Below are positions 1-8,200 of a stretch of DNA of 10,248 nt, piece by piece. The position numbers were made by a program, and so were the translations under genes. Within the stretch, counting starts at the first letter, position 1. Every line of letters starts with the position of its first letter. The stretch is from an uncultured Clostridia bacterium (lineage in GTDB: Bacteria > Bacillota > Clostridia > Tissierellales > Peptoniphilaceae): the NCBI GenBank assembly GCA_945916025.1, contig CAMEGD010000047.1, forward strand, positions 1 to 10,248, in the 5' to 3' direction. The notes under the pieces were generated by a model. It was not told where the DNA came from. It did not search any database and saw only the letters and a list, made by a program, of their open reading frames with translations.

Positions 1-169
1 GTTGGTCTTTAAGTAAGTATTCATAGGTCTTCCTATTTATTTTAATAATAATATTTTTGTCTTTAATTTTTAGGTCCATAAGAAGGCCTTCATCCTCAAT
101 ATTGGGGATAAAAGCCTGGATTAATTCCTTATATTCTTTGTTGTAACTAATATTATTAAAGTTTATCAT
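1..169 (-). CDS. hemZ: Probable coproporphyrinogen III oxidase-like radical SAM protein HemZ, N-terminal fragment
   Basis: An open frame of 56 codons starts with ATG at 169-167 and runs off the left edge without a stop, so only the N-terminus is visible. It begins MINFNNISYNKEYKELIQAF and is rich in Lys, Ile and Asn. The radical SAM cysteine motif that would prove the family lies outside the window. The name rests on two points: this gene usually follows the hydrolase in the clostridial recJ-rel-dtd-hydrolase-hemZ-hisS cluster, and the short N-terminal pattern (a Tyr/Lys/Glu helix ending in AF-P, then beta-like Ile-rich segments) resembles HemZ N-termini. HemZ-type enzymes are thought to act in oxygen-independent haem synthesis or haem handling. 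The start overlaps the preceding stop as TAATG. The nearest Shine-Dalgarno-like AAAGGA ends about 13 bases upstream, which is long, so translation probably depends on coupling to the hydrolase gene. Another protein of unknown function is possible. Confidence 0.6.
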   Translation of the reverse strand, partial: MINFNNISYNKEYKELIQAFIPNIEDEGLLMDLKIKDKNIIIKINRKTYEYLLKDQ

Positions 170-789
170 TAAAAAAACGGATTCCTTTCTATTTCAAAGG
201 CAATACTTGTATCTGGACCATGGCCTGGGTGGACAATAGTTTCTCCATCTAAGATAAATAACTTAGTCTTTATGGAAGTTAAAAGTACTTGTAAGTCTCC
301 CATATAAAAGTCAGTCCTACCTATACTCATCTTAAATAAGGAGTCTCCAACAAAGACATGACCATCTATTAAAAACCCACTTCCTCCTGGAGAATGGCCA
401 GGTATGTGAAGTACTTTTATCTCATCTTCCCCTAATTTTATAATTTCTCCATCTATAAAGGTAAAGTCAGACTCTAGGCTAATTTCCCTAGGTTGAATCA
501 TAGAAGACAAGTTTAGTTCTGCCCTGTAAAGCATTTCTACTTCATTTACATTTATACCTAATTTTAAGTTCTTATAATTATCTTTAAGTTCTTCCACTGC
601 CCCTATATGGTCTCCATGACTGTGGGTAAGCAAAATGTACTTAGGAGTCAAGTCAAGATCTAAAATATTTTTATTAATAATCTTAAAGTCATAGCCTGGA
701 TCTATAATTGCTGCTTCCTTACTATCCTTGTCAAATATAATATAGCCATTCATCTGGCCATTTCCAAGGGGTAATTTAATGTATTCCAT
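169..789 (-). CDS. Metallo-beta-lactamase-fold hydrolase, glyoxalase II-like
   Basis: This 206-residue cytosolic protein shows the full metal-binding signature of the metallo-beta-lactamase fold. HSHGDH spans residues 56-61 (His56, His58, Asp60, His61), His132 lies in GHSPGG (131-136), Asp149 in GDSLF (148-152), and His190 in HPGHG (187-191). GRTDF at 157-161 is typical of the small glyoxalase-II-like group that includes B. subtilis YqgX. Such proteins bind two metal ions and hydrolyse thioesters. The physiological substrate is usually unknown, and because the C-terminal glutathione-binding domain of classical GloB is absent (about 206 against about 250 residues), a bacillithiol, CoA or other thioester is as plausible as S-lactoylglutathione. 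Translation starts at ATG 789-787, four bases after a strong AGGAGG whose first bases are the dtd stop codon. The stop overlaps the next start. The fold is near certain; the substrate is inference. Confidence 0.93.
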   Translation of the reverse strand: MEYIKLPLGNGQMNGYIIFDKDSKEAAIIDPGYDFKIINKNILDLDLTPKYILLTHSHGDHIGAVEELKDNYKNLKLGINVNEVEMLYRAELNLSSMIQPREISLESDFTFIDGEIIKLGEDEIKVLHIPGHSPGGSGFLIDGHVFVGDSLFKMSIGRTDFYMGDLQVLLTSIKTKLFILDGETIVHPGHGPDTSIAFEIERNPFF

Positions 790-792
790 TTT

Positions 793-800
793 CCCTCCTA
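793..800 (-). promoter_or_regulatory. Ribosome binding site of the hydrolase gene, overlapping the dtd stop
   Basis: Read on the minus strand the bases are TAGGAGGG, followed by AAA and the ATG at 789. The TAG is the dtd stop codon. The spacing of four bases from AGGAGG to the start is shorter than usual, but the match to the 16S rRNA tail is strong. Confidence 0.8.
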
Positions 801-1247
801 AAGTATTTTGCTAGAATCTAAGAGTATGGTTACTGGTCCATCGTTGTGGATTTCCACCTTCATATCTGCTCCAAAGACTCCACTTTCACACTTAATATTG
901 TCTTTTTTAGCCCTTTCTAAAAAGCCTTCATAAAGGGGTATTGCCTTTTCTGGCCTAGCCGATTCTATAAAGGAAGGTCTTCTTCCCTTTCTGCCATCTC
1001 CATAGAGGGTAAACTGGGACACTACTAAAAGCTGTCCATTTACATCTTCGAGGCCTAGATTCATTTGTTCATTTTCATCTTCAAATATCCTAAGACCTGT
1101 TACTTTTTTATAAATATAGTCTAGGTCTTTTTCTGTATCATCTACATGAACTCCAATTAAGACCATTAAGCCCTTTTCAATTTGTCCAACAATTTTTCCA
1201 TCTACCCTTACAAAGGCCTGTGATACCCTTTGAACTACTGCTCTCAT
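798..1247 (-). CDS. dtd: D-aminoacyl-tRNA deacylase
   Basis: This 149-residue protein has the usual length of Dtd and begins with the family's typical MRAVVQRV. It shows the two active-site motifs: SQFTLYGD at 77-84 (Ser77, Gln78 and Thr80 match the conserved SQxT) and NDGPVT at 135-140, the Gly-cisPro loop that reaches across the dimer to reject L-amino acids. The enzyme is a cytosolic homodimer that removes D-amino acids, and glycine mischarged on tRNA-Ala, from tRNA so that they do not reach the ribosome. ATG 1247-1245 is preceded by GGAG with a five-base spacer. The gene lies eight bases after rel and eight bases before the hydrolase gene, an arrangement long known in Bacillota. No key residue is missing. 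Confidence 0.97.
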   Translation of the reverse strand: MRAVVQRVSQAFVRVDGKIVGQIEKGLMVLIGVHVDDTEKDLDYIYKKVTGLRIFEDENEQMNLGLEDVNGQLLVVSQFTLYGDGRKGRRPSFIESARPEKAIPLYEGFLERAKKDNIKCESGVFGADMKVEIHNDGPVTILLDSSKIL

Positions 1248-1252
1248 CTTTA

Positions 1253-1258
1253 CTCCTA
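1253..1258 (-). promoter_or_regulatory. Ribosome binding site of dtd, overlapping the rel stop
   Basis: The minus-strand bases TAGGAG contain the rel stop codon TAG (1258-1256) and the Shine-Dalgarno core GGAG (1256-1253). TAAAG and the dtd ATG follow. A ribosome terminating on rel sits on the dtd initiation site, so coupled translation is likely. Confidence 0.75.
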
Positions 1259-3424
1259 ACCTGTTACCCTAAATACATCTATTAAATGTTCAATATTTTT
1301 AAATCTTTCTATTAGCTTATTTAGCTGGTCAATATCATGGATTTCTAAGATAATATTTATAGTAGAAATTTGATCTTTACTAGTCTTTGCCTCTATGGCA
1401 TTAATAACTATATCTGAGTCTGCTATTTTGTTTGTAATTGCAGCTAAAAGTCCAGTTTTAGAAATAGCCCTAATACAAACTTCAGCATTGTAATTTCCAC
1501 CCTTGTCTATATCCCAGTTTGCTTGTAGTATCCTATCTTCAGAATTTGAGTGTAATATATTTAAACAATCTGACCTGTGCACGGTTACCCCTCTTCCCCT
1601 GGTAACAAATCCAACTATTGCATCTCCAGGTACAGGGTTACAGCATCCAGCCATTCTAACCTTAAGATTATCAGCTCCTTGGATTATAACCCCAAGTCCA
1701 TTTTTGTTTTTCTTAGGTTTTTTTACTTGCTTTTCAATTATTTCCTTGTCACTAACTACCCTAGTGTCTTGATAGTTTTGAATTAATTTTCCTGCAATAT
1801 GTTTTGCAGAAGTTGTTCCGTAACCTACTGAAGCATAAAGGTCTTCCCTAGTTTTGGTATTGTATCTTTCAACAAGGTCGTCTATCCATTCATCCTTAAT
1901 TACTTGTTTTGGTACTAGATTTTGGCGACGAATTTCTTGGTCTATCATCTCCTTACCAAGAAGTGCGTTTCTTTCCTTGTCTTGGACCTTAAAGTACTGT
2001 CTAATTTTATTTTTGGCCTTAGATGACTTAACTATCTTAATCCAGTCTAAACTAGGGCCAGAGTTTTTATCTGTAATAATTTCCACAATATTTCCATTGT
2101 GAAGCTTATAATCTAAAGGGACAATCTTTCCATTTACCTTTGCCCCAACACAGGAATGACCTACTTGGGTATGGACTAAATATGCAAAGTCTATTGGGGT
2201 AGATCCTTCAGCTAAGGAAAATACATCTCCTTTAGGTGTAAATACAAATACTTCATCTGTAAAGAAGTCCACCTTTAAGCCTTCCATAAATTCCTTTTCA
2301 TCAGATTGTTCCTGTTGCCACTCAAGCATGGCCCTTAGCCAGTTCATGCCATCTTTTCCGTCATTAACTGCCCCTTCTCCAGACTCCTTGTACTTCCAAT
2401 GGGCAGCTACCCCATATTCTGCAACTTCGTGCATTTCGTAAGTCCTAATTTGAACTTCAAAAATCTCCCCATGGTCATCTATTACTGTAGTGTGGAGGGA
2501 CTGGTACATGTTAGATTTAGGCATAGCTATATAGTCTTTAAACCTTCCTGGAATTGGTTTCCAAAGGTTATGAACTACTCCTAAGGCCCCATAACAATCC
2601 TTTAAATCATCTACCATAATCCTCACAGCTGATAGGTCATATATTTCATCAAAGGTCTTGCCTTGAATATGCATTTTCTTATAAATAGAATATAAGTTTT
2701 TTGGTCTGCCCTTTATTTCAGCATCAATATTTACTTCCCTAAGGTTTTCTTTAAGTGTCTTTATAATTGAATTAATAAGTTCTTCTCGTTCAACCCTTCT
2801 CTTATTGACCCTTTCTACTAAGTCATAATAGCCATCATGGTCAATATACCTTAAGGCCAAGTCTTCTAATTCCCACTTTAGCTTGCTAATCCCTAGCCTG
2901 TTAGCAAGGGGAGCATAGATTTCTAACACTTCACTGGCCTTTTCCTGTTTCTTAGCCTCTGTCATATACTCAAGGGTTCTCATATTGTGGAGCCTATCTG
3001 CAAGCTTTACAATAATAACCCTAATGTCATTAGCCATGGCAAGAACCATCTTCCTAATGTTTTGAGCTTGTTTTTCTTCCTTTGTCTTGTAGTTTATTTT
3101 TGTAAGTTTTGTAACACCATCTACAATGTGGGCTACATCCTCTCCAAATCTTTCCTCTATTTGTTCTAGAGTATAGTCAGTATCTTCAACTACATCGTGA
3201 AGAAGTCCTGCTATTATAGTAGCTGAGTCCATGTGAAGTTCACAAAGAATTTTAGAGACATTGAAAGGATGTATTATATAGTCTTCTCCAGAGTTACGCT
3301 TTTGTCCTTGATGCATTTCAAAGGCAAGGTCAAAGGCATCTCTGATTAAGCCTTCGTTGATTTCTGGATTATATTCTTTTATATCAGCTAAAAGTTCTCT
3401 TATCATATTCTCTTTATCTACCAT
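1256..3424 (-). CDS. rel: Bifunctional (p)ppGpp synthetase/hydrolase, long RelA/SpoT homolog
   Basis: This 722-residue protein has the full architecture of a long Rel enzyme. The N-terminal HD hydrolase domain keeps Arg43, His52, the His76-Asp77 pair and Asp143 in LADRLHNMRTL. The synthetase domain has GRPKNLYSIYKK from 239, Asp263 in YDLSAVR, RFKD at 294-297 and Glu323 in FEVQIRT. The RxKD form of the 294-297 motif and the intact HD residues mark a bifunctional enzyme rather than a synthetase-only RelA. A TGS domain follows (about 387-450), then a helical region, a Lys-rich stretch (565-576), a Cys/His zinc-finger-like segment (Cys594, Cys595, His616, Cys620) and a C-terminal ACT domain (about 645-722). 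The C-terminal half senses uncharged tRNA on stalled ribosomes. In Bacillota the product acts mainly by lowering GTP and binding GTPases and other enzymes. The ATG directly abuts the recJ stop and has a very strong Shine-Dalgarno site inside recJ. Confidence 0.98.
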   Translation of the reverse strand: MVDKENMIRELLADIKEYNPEINEGLIRDAFDLAFEMHQGQKRNSGEDYIIHPFNVSKILCELHMDSATIIAGLLHDVVEDTDYTLEQIEERFGEDVAHIVDGVTKLTKINYKTKEEKQAQNIRKMVLAMANDIRVIIVKLADRLHNMRTLEYMTEAKKQEKASEVLEIYAPLANRLGISKLKWELEDLALRYIDHDGYYDLVERVNKRRVEREELINSIIKTLKENLREVNIDAEIKGRPKNLYSIYKKMHIQGKTFDEIYDLSAVRIMVDDLKDCYGALGVVHNLWKPIPGRFKDYIAMPKSNMYQSLHTTVIDDHGEIFEVQIRTYEMHEVAEYGVAAHWKYKESGEGAVNDGKDGMNWLRAMLEWQQEQSDEKEFMEGLKVDFFTDEVFVFTPKGDVFSLAEGSTPIDFAYLVHTQVGHSCVGAKVNGKIVPLDYKLHNGNIVEIITDKNSGPSLDWIKIVKSSKAKNKIRQYFKVQDKERNALLGKEMIDQEIRRQNLVPKQVIKDEWIDDLVERYNTKTREDLYASVGYGTTSAKHIAGKLIQNYQDTRVVSDKEIIEKQVKKPKKNKNGLGVIIQGADNLKVRMAGCCNPVPGDAIVGFVTRGRGVTVHRSDCLNILHSNSEDRILQANWDIDKGGNYNAEVCIRAISKTGLLAAITNKIADSDIVINAIEAKTSKDQISTINIILEIHDIDQLNKLIERFKNIEHLIDVFRVTG

Positions 3425-5179
3425 TTACATCCCCTCCTTTATCCTAAAATTTGATACTATAATTTGTATATTTTTGTTTCCATTCCATTCATTTATTGTC
3501 CCTTGGTAGACTATATCTGCCTTTATTTCTCCCCCTGTTACTAGTAGGTTAGGTAAAGGCTTATTTATCTTGTCTAATTCCTTAATGAATTCTTCCAAGT
3601 TAGAAAACATTATGCCATCTACAAGGTGAGAATCTTCTCTAATGGTCATCTTAAGAACATTTTTATTCTTCCCAAGTAGTTTTAGATTTCCTAAATAAAC
3701 ATCCTTTGCTCCAAACAAGGGCCTAGGGTTTTTGTTTCCGTAGGGTCCCATTATTTCCAAGGATTCAATTAAGTTTTCATCAATATAGCTAGTTGGAAGT
3801 CCAAGGTCTATATAAACCTTCCTTAAAAAATCTTCCTCTGTAAGTCCTGAACTTGCATTTATTTGTCTTCTAAATTCATCAATCTTATCTATATCCAAGG
3901 ACAGACCAGCTGCCCCCTTGTGGCCACCAAAAGTGTTTAATAATTCCTTTTGGCCTCCTATTGCTTTAATTATATCAAACTCGTCAATAGATCTGGCAGA
4001 ACCCTTGGCTCCATTTTCACCGTCTGTAAGAATTATTGTGGGCCTATTGTATCTTTCCTTGACCCTTCCTGCTATGATTCCAGCTATTGATTCGTGAACA
4101 CCTTCCATATAGGAAACTATTACATTATTTTTATAATACTTATTAAAATCTATATCTTGTAAATATAAGTCCAAAGCTTCCTTTGTAAGTTTAGTCCTTT
4201 GAATGTTCAATTCTCTTAAATTATCTGCTAGGTACTTTGCCTTTTTTATGTCCTTTTCTAACAGTAGACTTAGACCTATATCTGCACTATCAAGCCTGCC
4301 TGATGCATTAAAAAGCGGGCCAATAATAAAGCCCAAATGGTAAGGGTCTAGGGTCTTATCTTCTAAATTAGACTCTTTAATTAAGGTTTTTAGACCTAGA
4401 TTTGTTGTATTATTTAATAGCTTCAAACCATTTGCTACTATTATCCTGTTTTCTCCAACAAGTTCCATAACATCACAAACTGTAGCTATAGCAGCAAATT
4501 CTAAATAATCCCTAACTATTTCTCCATCTTCAAAGCCAAGTAAGGACCCTACAAGTTCAACGAACTTATAGGCTATAGCCCCGCCACATAAGCCCTTAAA
4601 GGGATATGGACAGTCTCGCCTTTTAGGGTCTACTACTGCATCTGCCTTTGGTAAAAAATCTATATTATTTTCTAAGTCTACCTTAGGCTCGTGGTGGTCT
4701 AAGACAATAAACTTAATATTGTTTTCTACTCCTAGTTCAATCGGCTCAAAAGCTGAAATCCCATTGTCACAGGTTATAATTAGGTCTACCTGGTCTTTTA
4801 TAGCTTCTTCTACTAGGGAAATGTTAACCCCGTACCCGTCCTTTATCCTATGGGGAATTCTATAGTCAGTATCTTCATTTAATTTTTTTATAAAGTCATA
4901 TAGAATATAGGTGGACATAATTCCATCTACATCATAGTCCCCAATAATTCTAATCTTCGAACTGCCTAGGCTGTCTATTAAGATATCGCAAGCCTTAAGC
5001 ATATCCTTTATAGTCTCTGCTGGGTTTAGTTTTGACAAAGAAGGATTTAAAAAGTCCTCTAGTTCTTCTTCAGTTTCAATACCCCTATTAGATATAATCC
5101 TATATAATATTTTTTCTACCTGGTTTTTCCCAAGGTCAGCTAAAGAAGTCTTTGTACTTCTTATTAACCATTTTTCCAA
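3425..5179 (-). CDS. recJ: Single-stranded-DNA-specific 5'-3' exonuclease RecJ
   Basis: This 584-residue protein belongs to the DHH phosphoesterase superfamily. The metal-binding motifs are GDYDVDG at 80-86 (Asp81, Asp83, Asp85), CDNG at 137-140, LDHHEP at 160-165 and VCDVMEL at 235-241 (Asp236). RLDSAD at 295-300 follows, then a DHHA1 domain with GVHESIAGIIAGR (360-372), GSARS (393-397) and GGHKGAAG (418-425). The C-terminal part (about 455-580) fits the OB-fold domain that binds single-stranded DNA. It is about 200 residues shorter than B. subtilis RecJ and lacks that protein's extra C-terminal domain; many clostridial RecJ proteins are this length. RecJ degrades single strands 5' to 3' in recombinational, mismatch and base-excision repair. 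Translation starts at TTG 5179: an in-frame TAA lies at 5200-5198, no ATG or GTG lies between, GGGGTGA is four bases upstream, and the next in-frame ATG is codon 60. It is the first gene of its operon. Confidence 0.97.
   Translation of the reverse strand: MEKWLIRSTKTSLADLGKNQVEKILYRIISNRGIETEEELEDFLNPSLSKLNPAETIKDMLKACDILIDSLGSSKIRIIGDYDVDGIMSTYILYDFIKKLNEDTDYRIPHRIKDGYGVNISLVEEAIKDQVDLIITCDNGISAFEPIELGVENNIKFIVLDHHEPKVDLENNIDFLPKADAVVDPKRRDCPYPFKGLCGGAIAYKFVELVGSLLGFEDGEIVRDYLEFAAIATVCDVMELVGENRIIVANGLKLLNNTTNLGLKTLIKESNLEDKTLDPYHLGFIIGPLFNASGRLDSADIGLSLLLEKDIKKAKYLADNLRELNIQRTKLTKEALDLYLQDIDFNKYYKNNVIVSYMEGVHESIAGIIAGRVKERYNRPTIILTDGENGAKGSARSIDEFDIIKAIGGQKELLNTFGGHKGAAGLSLDIDKIDEFRRQINASSGLTEEDFLRKVYIDLGLPTSYIDENLIESLEIMGPYGNKNPRPLFGAKDVYLGNLKLLGKNKNVLKMTIREDSHLVDGIMFSNLEEFIKELDKINKPLPNLLVTGGEIKADIVYQGTINEWNGNKNIQIIVSNFRIKEGM
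3431..3440 (-). promoter_or_regulatory. Strong ribosome binding site of rel, inside the recJ 3' end
   Basis: The minus-strand bases AAAGGAGGGG end eight bases before the rel ATG at 3424. They are followed by the last recJ codon (ATG, Met584) and its TAA stop. The near-perfect match and optimal spacing support the ATG at 3424 over the upstream ATG at 3430, which is followed at once by TAA in its own frame. Confidence 0.85.
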
Positions 5180-5183
5180 AAAT

Positions 5184-5190
5184 TCACCCC
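5184..5190 (-). promoter_or_regulatory. Ribosome binding site supporting the TTG start of recJ
   Basis: The minus-strand bases GGGGTGA match the GGTGA end of the consensus AAGGAGGTGA and lie four bases before TTG 5179. No other usable start lies between the upstream in-frame stop (5200-5198) and this TTG. Confidence 0.65.
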
Positions 5191-5208
5191 ATAATAATTA
5201 ATTATACT

Positions 5209-5238
5209 ATTATATCATAGAATATGAATATTTAGCAA
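5209..5238 (-). promoter_or_regulatory. Sigma-A-type promoter of the recJ-rel operon
   Basis: On the minus strand there is a -35 element TTGCTA (5238-5233, four of six consensus bases), an 18-base spacer and a perfect -10 TATAAT (5214-5209). The -10 is preceded by TG one base upstream (5217-5216), which makes a TGnTATAAT extended -10 and compensates for the weak -35. Transcription would begin near 5202, giving a leader of roughly 20 bases. A second TATAAT at 5206-5201 has no matching -35 and is probably chance in AT-rich DNA. The position just after the rpoC terminator fits an independent start for the downstream genes. Confidence 0.75.
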
Positions 5239-5247
5239 TTTTAGGCC

Positions 5248-5280
5248 AAAAAAAGAGACCATCACCCTTGTGATAGCCTC
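5248..5280 (-). terminator. Intrinsic terminator after rpoC
   Basis: The minus-strand RNA forms an 11-pair stem, GAGGCTATCAC (5280-5270) with GTGATGGTCTC (5265-5255), closed by an AAGG loop. Two of the pairs are G-U wobbles, and seven U follow (5254-5248). It begins eight bases after the rpoC stop, so it should end the rpoBC transcript. On the plus strand the two wobbles become A-C mismatches and the T-run is displaced by AAA, so the hairpin is effective mainly in the minus direction. Confidence 0.92.
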
Positions 5281-5288
5281 AAATTTTT

Positions 5289-8200
5289 TTAGTTTCCTTC
5301 TACTTGATCAAATTCTGGTTCTTCTACTGGTACCTCAGGTATTAATGAATCTCCATAGGCACTTTTTATTCCAACCTTTTGGTACTTTCTAAGTCCAGTA
5401 CCAGCTGGAATTAATTGACCTATAATTACATTTTCCTTTAGTCCAATTAGAGAATCTTCTTTTCCTTTAATTGCTGCATCTGTTAAAACCTTTGTAGTTT
5501 CTTGGAAAGATGCTGCTGATAGGAAAGATTCAGTTTCCAAAGATGCCTTAGTTATACCCATTAAGGCTGGAGTTCCCTTTGCAAGTTCTAAGCCCTTTTC
5601 TTCTGCAAGTTCATTTGCTTCTTGGAACACACCAGTCTTTACAAATGAACCTGGAAGTAGGTTAGTATCTCCTGATTCTTCTACCTTAATATTAGCAAGC
5701 ATTTGTCTTACAATAATTTCAATGTGCTTATCGTTAATATCTACCCCTTGAAGCCTGTATACTCTTTGTACTTCTTTAAGGATATAGTCTTGAACTCCCT
5801 TTACTCCCTTAATACGAAGTAAGTCTTGAGGATAAACAGACCCACTTGTAAGCTCGTCTCCTGCTTCTACTCTTTGGCCATCTTTTACCTTTATAATAAC
5901 TCCATAAACGATGTTATAACGTTCTTCAGTTCCATCATCAGCTGTAATTACAACTTCACGCTTTCTGTTTTCTGTTACGATTTTTACTACACCGTCTATT
6001 TCAGCAATAACTGCTAATCCCTTTGGTTTTCTAGCTTCAAATAACTCTTCAACCCTTGGTAAACCTTGGGTAATGTCAGATGCTGAAGCTACACCACCTG
6101 TGTGGAATGTTCTCATTGTAAGCTGAGTTCCAGGCTCACCGATTGATTGGGCAGCTATAATACCTACTGCCTCTCCAGCGCCTACTTCTGCTCCATTTGC
6201 TAGGTTCATACCATAGCAGTGAGAACATACTCCACCCTTAGATTTACAACCTAGAGCTGTTCTAACTTTAACTTCTTTAATTCCAGCCCTAATTATTTTT
6301 TCAGCTTTAGTACCAGTAATCATTTCATTTTCCCCAACAATTTCCTCATTGGTTTCTGGATTAACTATAGCTTCATGGGTAAATCTACCAGTGATTCTAT
6401 CTTCTAAGCTTTCTATAAGTTCTTTCCCATCTGAGAATTCTTTTACTAAACTGTACTCTTTAGTTCCACAGTCTTTTTCCCTTATTATTACCTCTTGGGC
6501 AACGTCAACAAGTCTTCTAGTTAAGTAACCAGAGTTAGCTGTTCTTAGGGCTGTATCTGCAAGTCCCTTTCTAGATCCATGGGTAGACATAAAGAATTCA
6601 AGTACTGTTAGGCCTTCACGAAAATTAGACATAATTGGCACTTCTATAATCTTACCAGTAGGAGAAGCCATAAGTCCCCTCATACCTGCAAGCTGAGAAA
6701 TTTGGTTCTTGGAACCTCTGGCTCCAGAGTCTGCCATAATAAAGATATTGTTGTTATAATCGAAGGAATCCATTACAACACCAGTTAATTCATCATTGGC
6801 ATTACCCCAAATTTCAATTACCTTTTCATATCTTTCTTCATCAGATATAAGTCCTCTTCTAAAGGCTTTTTCATATTGTTCTACTTCAGCTTTAGCTTTG
6901 TCAAGTAGTTCATGTTTATATTCTGGTACATTGATATCTCCTAGAGAAATTGTAACTGCACCCTTTGTAGAAAACTTGAATCCTAATGCCTTAATATGGT
7001 CAACAAAGTGAACTGTTTCTATATTCCCGTGTAGTTCAAAAGTCTTTTCAATTATCTTTCCTAGTAAAGACTTATTTACTACCCTGTTAATCTCTAGTGC
7101 ATAAGGTTCTTCTTCCCTATTTACAAAACCCAGGTCTTGTTCAATATATTGATTTAAAATAAACCTACCAACAGTACCATCTACTAGGATAGTTTTTCCA
7201 TCTTCAATATATCTTCTAACCTTTACTTTTGCGTGTAAGCCAACTGCACCTGCCTCATAAGCATGAAGCATTTCTGAGATGTCTGAAAATACCATACCAT
7301 CTCCAGCCACCTCCCCATGGCCTTCCATAGTTAGGTAGTAAACCCCAAGAACCATATCTTGAGTTGGAGTAATAATTGGCTTTCCATCCTTTAAACCTAA
7401 AACGTTGTTAGTTGACAACATTAGTAGTCTTGCTTCAGCTTGGGCCTCTGCTGATAGGGGAACGTGAACTGCCATTTGGTCCCCGTCAAAGTCCGCATTG
7501 TATGCTGTACATACTAGTGGATGAAGCTTAATAGCCTTTCCTTCCACTAATACTGGTTCAAAGGCCTGAATACCTAGTCTATGAAGAGTAGGGGCCCTGT
7601 TTAGTAAAACTGGATGGTCCTTAATAACTTCATCTAGAATATCCCAAACTTCTGGGTTTTGTCTTTCAACCATTCTCTTGGCAGACTTAATATTGTGAAC
7701 ATGGCCATTTTCTACAAGTTCCTTCATTACATAAGGCTTAAATAATTCTAAGGCCATAGTCTTTGGAAGACCACATTGGTGGAATTGAAGTTCTGGCCCT
7801 ACAACAATTACTGAACGACCTGAATAGTCAACTCTCTTACCAAGTAAGTTTTGTCTAAAACGTCCTTGCTTACCCTTAAGCATTTCTGATAGAGACTTAA
7901 GTGGTCTGTTTCCAGCTCCTGTTACTGCCCTTCCACGTCTACCATTATCTATTAAAGCATCTACCGCTTCTTGTAACATTCTCTTTTCATTTCTTACTAT
8001 AATATCAGGGGCCCCAATATCTAGTAATTTTTTTAGTCTATTGTTTCTGTTTATTACCCTTCTATAAAGGTCATTTAAATCAGATGTTGCAAATCTGCCC
8101 CCATCTAATTGAACCATAGGTCTTAAATCAGGTGGGATAACTGGAAGGACATCTAGTACCATCCATTCTGGTTTGTTATTTGAACTAATAAAGGATTCAA

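Noticed and set aside
1503..2102. Plus-strand open frames of 60-90 codons opposite rel (1503-1772, 1577-1786, 1854-2102)
   Set aside because: They lie antisense inside a certain gene, have low-complexity Ser/Leu/Phe-rich translations typical of reversed coding sequence, and lack convincing ribosome sites.
2399..3169. Plus-strand open frames opposite rel at 2399-2584 and 2987-3169
   Set aside because: They are antisense shadows of conserved Rel domains with no recognisable protein features.
1256..5179. A specialised defence or toxic small-alarmone system around rel and recJ
   Set aside because: RecJ appears in some defence contexts, but here both proteins have full housekeeping domain sets and sit in the standard conserved cluster with no accessory or toxin-like partner.
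5201..5206. A second promoter from the tandem TATAAT at 5206-5201
   Set aside because: No -35-like element lies 16-18 bases upstream. The repeat is expected in such AT-rich DNA.
5248..5290. A bidirectional terminator, because A-runs and T-runs flank the hairpin on both sides
   Set aside because: On the plus strand two stem pairs become A-C mismatches and the T-run is separated by AAA. There is also no plus-strand gene that would need it.
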